NCBI RefSeq assembly: GCF_017896165.1
Contig: NZ_JAFCNB010000025.1
Span: 1 to 64,000, forward strand
Reading direction: 5' to 3'
From: Microbispora oryzae
GTDB lineage: Bacteria > Actinomycetota > Actinomycetes > Streptosporangiales > Streptosporangiaceae
DNA length: 64,000 nt
Positions 59,806-64,000 of this stretch are shown piece after piece. A program made the translations under genes and the position numbers. The stretch's first letter is position 1. Every line of letters begins with the position of its first letter. Below the pieces are notes generated by a model. That model made no database searches. It saw only the letters and a program-made list of their open reading frames with translations, and was not told where the DNA came from.

Positions 59806-59909
59806 CCCGCCCACGTGGAAAGGGGCGGCGGTTCGAGCTCCACCTGGCCGAGCACGGCATCCGGCTGCTTCGGCCGACCCGCAAGGGTGAACCGGAGCGG
59901 CCCGACTAG
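59802..59909 (+). pseudogene. Transposase fragment
   Basis: 35 codons (GRRFELHLAEHGIRLLRPTRKGEPERPD) resembling the late part of IS4/IS5-type transposases of actinobacteria, where a LLRPxRKGEPER segment occurs before the C-terminal domain. It begins within the ADP-ribosylglycohydrolase stop (ATGA) and ends after 36 codons, so it is an insertion scar. No ends or rest of the IS are seen. Confidence 0.5.
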
Positions 59910-59964
59910 CGCGCTCGACCGGGCCTGTTTCCATGGAAGGGACAGTCGCCGGTACCGGCTCGGG

Positions 59965-61287
59965 TCATGCGTCGGTGCCCGTGGCCTCCAGCCAGGCGCG
60001 GGCGGCCAGCAGACGCCGGTTGCGGCCGTCGTCGCTCTCGAGTCCGAGCTTGGTGAAGATCCGTCGTAGATGCGTCTCGACGGTGCGGGGTGACAGGTGC
60101 AGGCATTCGGCTATCGCCGCGTCGCGGGCGCCCGCGGCGACCAGGGCGAGAACCTCGCGCTCACGCGGGCTGAGCAGTTCGAGCCCGGGTGGTGGCTGCG
60201 TGTTCGGTGGCGCTGCTGGAACGTCCGCGGGAGAGGACGGCACGGCGAACCGGGTCAGCATCGAGGACGTCCACCACCATGCGACGCCGATGACGGCGGT
60301 CACGGCGGCTACGGCGAGGCCCGAGAGCAAGGGCCCGGCGGGGCCGAGCGCAGCACCGGTCCAGGTGACGGCGAGCGTCACACCAGTGGCGGCGTACCCG
60401 CCGAGCACGCCGGAAAGCAGTCTGCGCGCCTTGGGGGACGACGTCGTCTCGTCGGTGGACGCCACGAGCGCCGCCGCGCCGAGGAGACAACCTGCGCCCA
60501 TGGAGACGAGGTACGCGACGCTGCCGGCAGTCGGTGCGATGTCGCCGGGATCGTCGGCGACGGCCGTACCCATGCAGACGACAATCAGCAGAGGTGCGAG
60601 CGCCGCGGCGGCGGCGCCCAGGGTGGCGCTCGTGCGTTCAGCTGCCGGGACGCGAGCCGCGCCGTACGCGAGGAGCAGTGCGGTGGTGAGCATGACGAGG
60701 CTCACGAGGACGGTGGCGGCGGTGGTGGCGGCACTGATGTGCCAATCGTCCGGCGCCGCCGGGGGGTGACCGGCGAACGGGTGCGCGGACCGCAGCAGCG
60801 GCGCCATGGCACCGACCGCACTCGCGACGAGGATGCCGTACAGGATCGACCACCGGTGAGCGTGCGGCCGGGCGCTCAGCGCTGAGAACTGCAACACGGC
60901 AAGCGGTACGGGCCACCAGGCTCCCCAGATCCCGACGAGGAGAGAGGCCGCGCCGGAGCCGGTGGTGACCGCGACAACGGCGAGCGCGCTGAGCACGAGG
61001 TACAGCAGGAGGGCGACGGCCAGGGCGAGGAGCCGGCCGCTGCCCGTACGGTCACCCCTGTCCGCCATCCCTCGGGACAGCAGCGCGATCCCCACGGCGC
61101 CGCCCGCGAGGGCGAGCGTCGAGATGGGATGAGTGGTGTAGCCGCCAGTGCCTCCGGCGCGTGCGACGGTGAGGGTGACCACCGAACACAGTCCGAGCCC
61201 CGCGATCAACAAACCAGCCAGCCATCGCCCCGGGCTCTCAGGCGGTATGCGCGCGTTGAGCATCGGCACCCCCGAGGAGTTCTCCAT
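59965..61287 (-). CDS. Membrane-anchored LuxR-family regulator
   Basis: About 440 residues: some nine to ten hydrophobic helices (residues 25-340) and a C-terminal LuxR/NarL helix-turn-helix (LLSPREREVLALVAAGARDAAIAECLHLSPRTVETHLRRIFTKLGLE). It probably senses a membrane or external signal and binds DNA while anchored. ATG at 61287 is taken; ATG at 61263 with GGGGG upstream is equally possible. A decayed paralogue lies at the window end (63558). Confidence 0.87.
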   Translation of the reverse strand: MENSSGVPMLNARIPPESPGRWLAGLLIAGLGLCSVVTLTVARAGGTGGYTTHPISTLALAGGAVGIALLSRGMADRGDRTGSGRLLALAVALLLYLVLSALAVVAVTTGSGAASLLVGIWGAWWPVPLAVLQFSALSARPHAHRWSILYGILVASAVGAMAPLLRSAHPFAGHPPAAPDDWHISAATTAATVLVSLVMLTTALLLAYGAARVPAAERTSATLGAAAAALAPLLIVVCMGTAVADDPGDIAPTAGSVAYLVSMGAGCLLGAAALVASTDETTSSPKARRLLSGVLGGYAATGVTLAVTWTGAALGPAGPLLSGLAVAAVTAVIGVAWWWTSSMLTRFAVPSSPADVPAAPPNTQPPPGLELLSPREREVLALVAAGARDAAIAECLHLSPRTVETHLRRIFTKLGLESDDGRNRRLLAARAWLEATGTDA

Positions 61288-61446
61288 GCGTGGCTGCAAG
61301 CGAGTGTAGCTGGACAGGCCGCAGAGGCCTCAGATTCAGGGCTTTCCCGGACACCGGTCAGCAACGTTCAGGGCTGACCCGTATAGCGGCCACGGCCGCG
61401 GAGCCCGAGCTTGCCCTTGTACACCCCCCGATCTGAGAGGTCTTCC

Positions 61447-62142
61447 GTGGTCGCTGTTCCTCCAACCCGGACCGTTCGAATCCTGCCCGTCGTCGTCGCA
61501 GGCGTCCTGCTGCTGGTCGCGACGGTCACCTTCGTCGTCATCGACCCGCTGCTCGCCTGGGACGATGCCAACCCGTTCCTCGGCCGGGGCCGGCTGCTCC
61601 TGTATTTCACGAGCCAGTCGAACCTGCTGGCCGTGTCCGCCTGCGTGGTGTTCGGGGTCGCGCTGCTGCGTGGCCGGAATCCGGGCCGGGCTGCCGAATA
61701 CTTGCGCGGGCTCGCCGCCGTGGACATGGCCATCACCGGGATCGTCGCCAACGTCCTGCTCGCCGAGCCCGACGCTCCGTGGAGCTTTTCGGACTTCGTA
61801 CTCCACCAAGCGATGCCGGTCCTCATGGTCGTGTGGTGGATCGCCGCCCCACCCGCCCAACCATTGCCCGTCACGGCGGTCGCACTGTGGCTCGCGCACC
61901 CGGTGATCTGGACCGCCATGACCCTCACCTACGCGGCCGAGTCGAGCGACCGCTGGTACCCGTACTTCTTCCTCGATCCCGCGCAGGTCGGTGGGTGGGG
62001 CGGCGTCGCGGCGTTCGTGGCGATGATCCACCTCGTGATCGGCATTCTCGGTCTGGGCGCGGTGCTCGCCAGCCGCGCACAGTGGTCGGACGCCGTGGGG
62101 AAGCGTTGGGACGCGAAGTCACCACGCGCCACGACGAGATGA
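61447..62142 (+). CDS. Pr6Pr-family membrane protein
   Basis: 231 residues, six hydrophobic helices, with the family marks YFTSQSNLLAV, FVLHQAMPVLMVVWWIA and WYPYFFLDPAQVGGWGGV. Function unknown; the family relates to FAR-17a/AIG1-like proteins. GTG at 61447 after GAGAGG. Divergent from the LuxR regulator by 159 bp, which may control it. Confidence 0.87.
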   Translation: MVAVPPTRTVRILPVVVAGVLLLVATVTFVVIDPLLAWDDANPFLGRGRLLLYFTSQSNLLAVSACVVFGVALLRGRNPGRAAEYLRGLAAVDMAITGIVANVLLAEPDAPWSFSDFVLHQAMPVLMVVWWIAAPPAQPLPVTAVALWLAHPVIWTAMTLTYAAESSDRWYPYFFLDPAQVGGWGGVAAFVAMIHLVIGILGLGAVLASRAQWSDAVGKRWDAKSPRATTR

Positions 62143-62209
62143 TCTACCAGCGTCAACGGTTCCGACGGAGCTGAATGAACAACGGCGTGATCTCAACTCC
62201 GTACAGGCC

Positions 62210-62602
62210 CTAGGACGGTGCCAGCGTGCGCAGGACATCGAACTCGTTGCCCTCGGGATCGGCCATGACCACCCAGCTCCGGCCGGAGCCCTGCCCCACG
62301 TCCACCTTGGCGGCGCCGAGGCCGAGCAGCCTGGCCACCTCCTCGTCGGTACCGCCGTCGATCGGGCTGACGTCGAGGTGGAGCCGGTTCTTCACGGTCT
62401 TGCCCTCGGGCACCCGGATGAACACCAGAGTGGGCGGCATCTGACGGGCCCGGACCTCCTCGACGGTCGGCTCCCAGGAGCCGATCTCGACCTTGCCCTC
62501 GCTCCGGTCGATCACCTTGAAGTCCAGGACCGCGCACCAGAAGGCCGCGAGCCGCTCCGGATCGTGGCAGTCGACAACCAACTCGGTGAACCTACTGGTC
62601 AT
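62210..62602 (-). CDS. VOC-family protein
   Basis: 130 residues, glyoxalase-like (FTELVVDCHDPERLAAFWCAVLDFKVID; NRLHLDVSPIDGGTDEEVARLLGLGAAKVDVGQ; VMADPEGNEFDVLRTL). Same subgroup as the protein at 50340. GGGGGAG precedes the ATG. Function unknown. Confidence 0.9.
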   Translation of the reverse strand: MTSRFTELVVDCHDPERLAAFWCAVLDFKVIDRSEGKVEIGSWEPTVEEVRARQMPPTLVFIRVPEGKTVKNRLHLDVSPIDGGTDEEVARLLGLGAAKVDVGQGSGRSWVVMADPEGNEFDVLRTLAPS

Positions 62603-62682
62603 GACTCCCCCAACAGTGCGGACGGGGGCTTAGCCTATGGGGCCGCGCCACCCCTCCGGCAAGTCCGGGATCGCTACGACCA

Positions 62683-63415
62683 CTAACCCTCGGAATCGAT
62701 CATCTTGGGCAGCGCCCGCCCCAGCGCCCTCTTGGAAGCCTTCCAGACTGTCGGGCCCCCGCCGCCTGCTGTAGGCCCGATGCGATGAAGGTTCGACCCG
62801 CCGCGCAGCCATGGTGTACGGCCGAGCATCTCAGCCGGCAGCCCGACGAACACGATGATGTACAGGATGCCCACGATCGACAGCCAACGCGGCATCGTCC
62901 TCGACAACAGCGTTCCGATGAGCGCGACCAGCACGCCGACCGCGATGGCGATCTGGGTGCCGACGATCGCCGGGACAAGCAAGCTTTGATGTGCGTTCAG
63001 CAGGTCGAAAAGCTTCCGTCCCTCGGTTTCGGGCAGCACCGCGGGATCGGCGGCGTAGGCGAACGGCAGCACCTCCGCGGTGATCGTGAGCGCGAAGAGG
63101 ATCCCGCCGAGGCCGGACAGCAGAGCGCCGATGAGGTTCAGCACGCTGCCCCCTGCCGTGGGCGAGTAGCACGAGAAAGATCGCCGCGGCGACCCAGGAA
63201 ACCGCGTATCCCGCGCCGTCGAGGTACAGGTTCATCGGCCAGTAGGCGCCGCCGAGCGCTCGCACGTCGTCGTATCGGACTGTGCCGTCGAAGGGGGCCC
63301 GCATCGCGAAGTAGGTGCGGGCGGCGAGCGAGGTGAACAGCAGGACGAAGAGCCCGATAAGGGCGACACGCCGCGTGGTTGAACATGCGGGGACTGACCG
63401 GGAGGACGGCGGCAT
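62683..63415 (-). pseudogene. Four-helix membrane protein broken by frameshift and 3' junction
   Basis: From ATG 63415 the frame gives two helices (VALIGLFVLLFTSLAARTYF; YAVSWVAAAIFLVLLAHGRG). At a run of five G (about 63150-63155) the frame is lost and the remaining helices continue in another frame (NLIGALLSGLGGILFALTITAEVL, IVGTQIAIAVGVLVALIGTLLS, WLSIVGILYIIVFVGLPAEM). One surplus G would explain it. The last codons run into the right copy of the 45-bp repeat, antisense to a LysR end, so the original C-terminus is also lost. Family not recognised. Confidence 0.6.
62748..62792 (+). repeat. 45-bp direct repeat, right copy
   Basis: Partner of 57613-57656 in the same orientation. The plus strand just upstream can be read as a LysR-like tail (ALLEAFQTVGP compared with ALVGAFQAVSP), so this is probably the 3' end of a second, otherwise lost LysR gene. 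Confidence 0.8.
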
Positions 63416-63557
63416 CCGGCCCCCGTGAGTTCGATTGCGGTCACGGTTGTCGTCTCTTTCCTTCGATTGGTGACGGCGCTGTTCGCGCTGTTTTGATCGT
63501 CGGCAGAGGGACGTGCGGACCGCATCGGTGTTAGCACCTATCTGACATTTATCCCGC

Positions 63558-64000
63558 TCAGCGGCGCCGGTTCGCCGTGGAGTTGTCAAGCCAGATCCGC
63601 GCGGCCTGCACGCGGCGGTTCGTCCCGGCCTCCGGCTTGAGGTCGAGCATGACGAAGATCGCGCGGAGGTGGGTGTCGACTGTGCGCTCGGAGACGACCA
63701 GTTGGGCCGCGATCCCGGCATTGCTCGCGCCCTCGGCGAGGACGGCGAGTACCTCTGCCTCGCGGGGTGTCAGGCCCGGAACCGGTGTCGCCCCGAGCGG
63801 CGCAGGAACGTCCTCGTCCTGGGCCGGCTGCTCCTCGGGGGTCAGGACGCAGGCGAGCCGTCCGGTCCAGGCCCAGGTGCCGCCGACGACGACGAGTGTC
63901 ATGACCGCGACAAGGACCCGGCGAGTGCGACGAGGAACGCGACCGAGCCCAGCGACGGCTCCACGGCTCCGGGGTCGCGGGCGATGGCCAGCATGAGGCA
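63558..64000 (-). pseudogene. Decayed paralogue of the membrane LuxR regulator (partial)
   Basis: 63558-63902 encodes a membrane segment and LuxR helix-turn-helix (LTPREAEVLAVLAEGASNAGIAAQLVVSERTVDTHLRAIFVMLDL). Upstream to the window edge, another frame reads ARDPGAVEPSLGSVAFLVALAGSL, matching DDPGDIAPTAGSVAYLVSMGAG of the intact gene at 59965. In the intact protein about 70 residues separate the two parts; here they abut out of frame, so an internal deletion is likely. The 5' end lies outside the window. Confidence 0.6.

Noticed and set aside
57613-62792. Integrated genomic island with attachment sites
   Set aside because: The repeats resemble att sites, but no integrase or tRNA gene is present and the repeats include LysR coding ends, so rearrangement is the simpler reading.

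Overview
The window is very GC-rich with strong third-position GC bias. It carries actinobacterial families throughout: SARP/AfsR regulators, DUF6297, Pr6Pr, an Rv2578c-type radical SAM protein, an RecD2 helicase and an YkuD L,D-transpeptidase with an Ig-like front. It also has a ydaO-type riboswitch before a CHAP hydrolase and many leaderless promoters. This points to a filamentous actinomycete, perhaps Streptosporangiales (inference). I see no rRNA, tRNA, CRISPR array or intact mobile element.

Layout. 0-13 kb: small regulator/enzyme pairs (XRE, AraC/SDR, ArsR/alcohol dehydrogenase, aldo-keto reductase/SDR, TetR/DUF952, SMR pump, radical SAM, PhyH oxygenase). 13-19 kb: cell-wall and DNA housekeeping (L,D-transpeptidase, recD2, serine hydrolase). 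19-25 kb: a MacB-like export system (lipoprotein, HlyD-like adaptor, ATPase, permease) divergent from its own two-component system, with four-base gene overlaps throughout. 25-42 kb: CHAP hydrolase under a c-di-AMP riboswitch, MFS pump, four SRPBCC genes with or without ArsR partners, a SARP regulator, a MerR/TipAS plus DUF2268 protease operon, an ECF42-like sigma factor, an ABC exporter and an APC permease.

42.8-49.5 kb is the most interesting stretch: a compact six-gene operon. It encodes a sugar-phosphate cyclase (probably 2-epi-5-epi-valiolone synthase), an SDR, a GMC oxidoreductase, a Gfo/Idh/MocA dehydrogenase, a sugar-porter-type MFS transporter and a HAD phosphatase. It looks like a nitrogen-free C7-cyclitol (carbasugar) pathway, since no aminotransferase or glycosyltransferase is present. 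Just beyond it, a 133-bp element with 17-bp inverted ends overlaps the start region of a DUF1062 gene.

50-57 kb holds VOC, NmrA/TetR and a DrrAB-like exporter facing a large AfsR-type regulator. 57-64 kb is a worn, rearranged zone. It contains a LysR 3' fragment, a 45-bp direct repeat bracketing 5.1 kb, a transposase fragment, a frameshifted membrane protein and a decaying second copy of a membrane-anchored LuxR regulator. Inside it a TetR protein with a Tn10-like DNA-reading helix faces two Tn10-like tet operators, controlling a histidine-rich small protein and an ADP-ribosylglycohydrolase whose start is out of frame.
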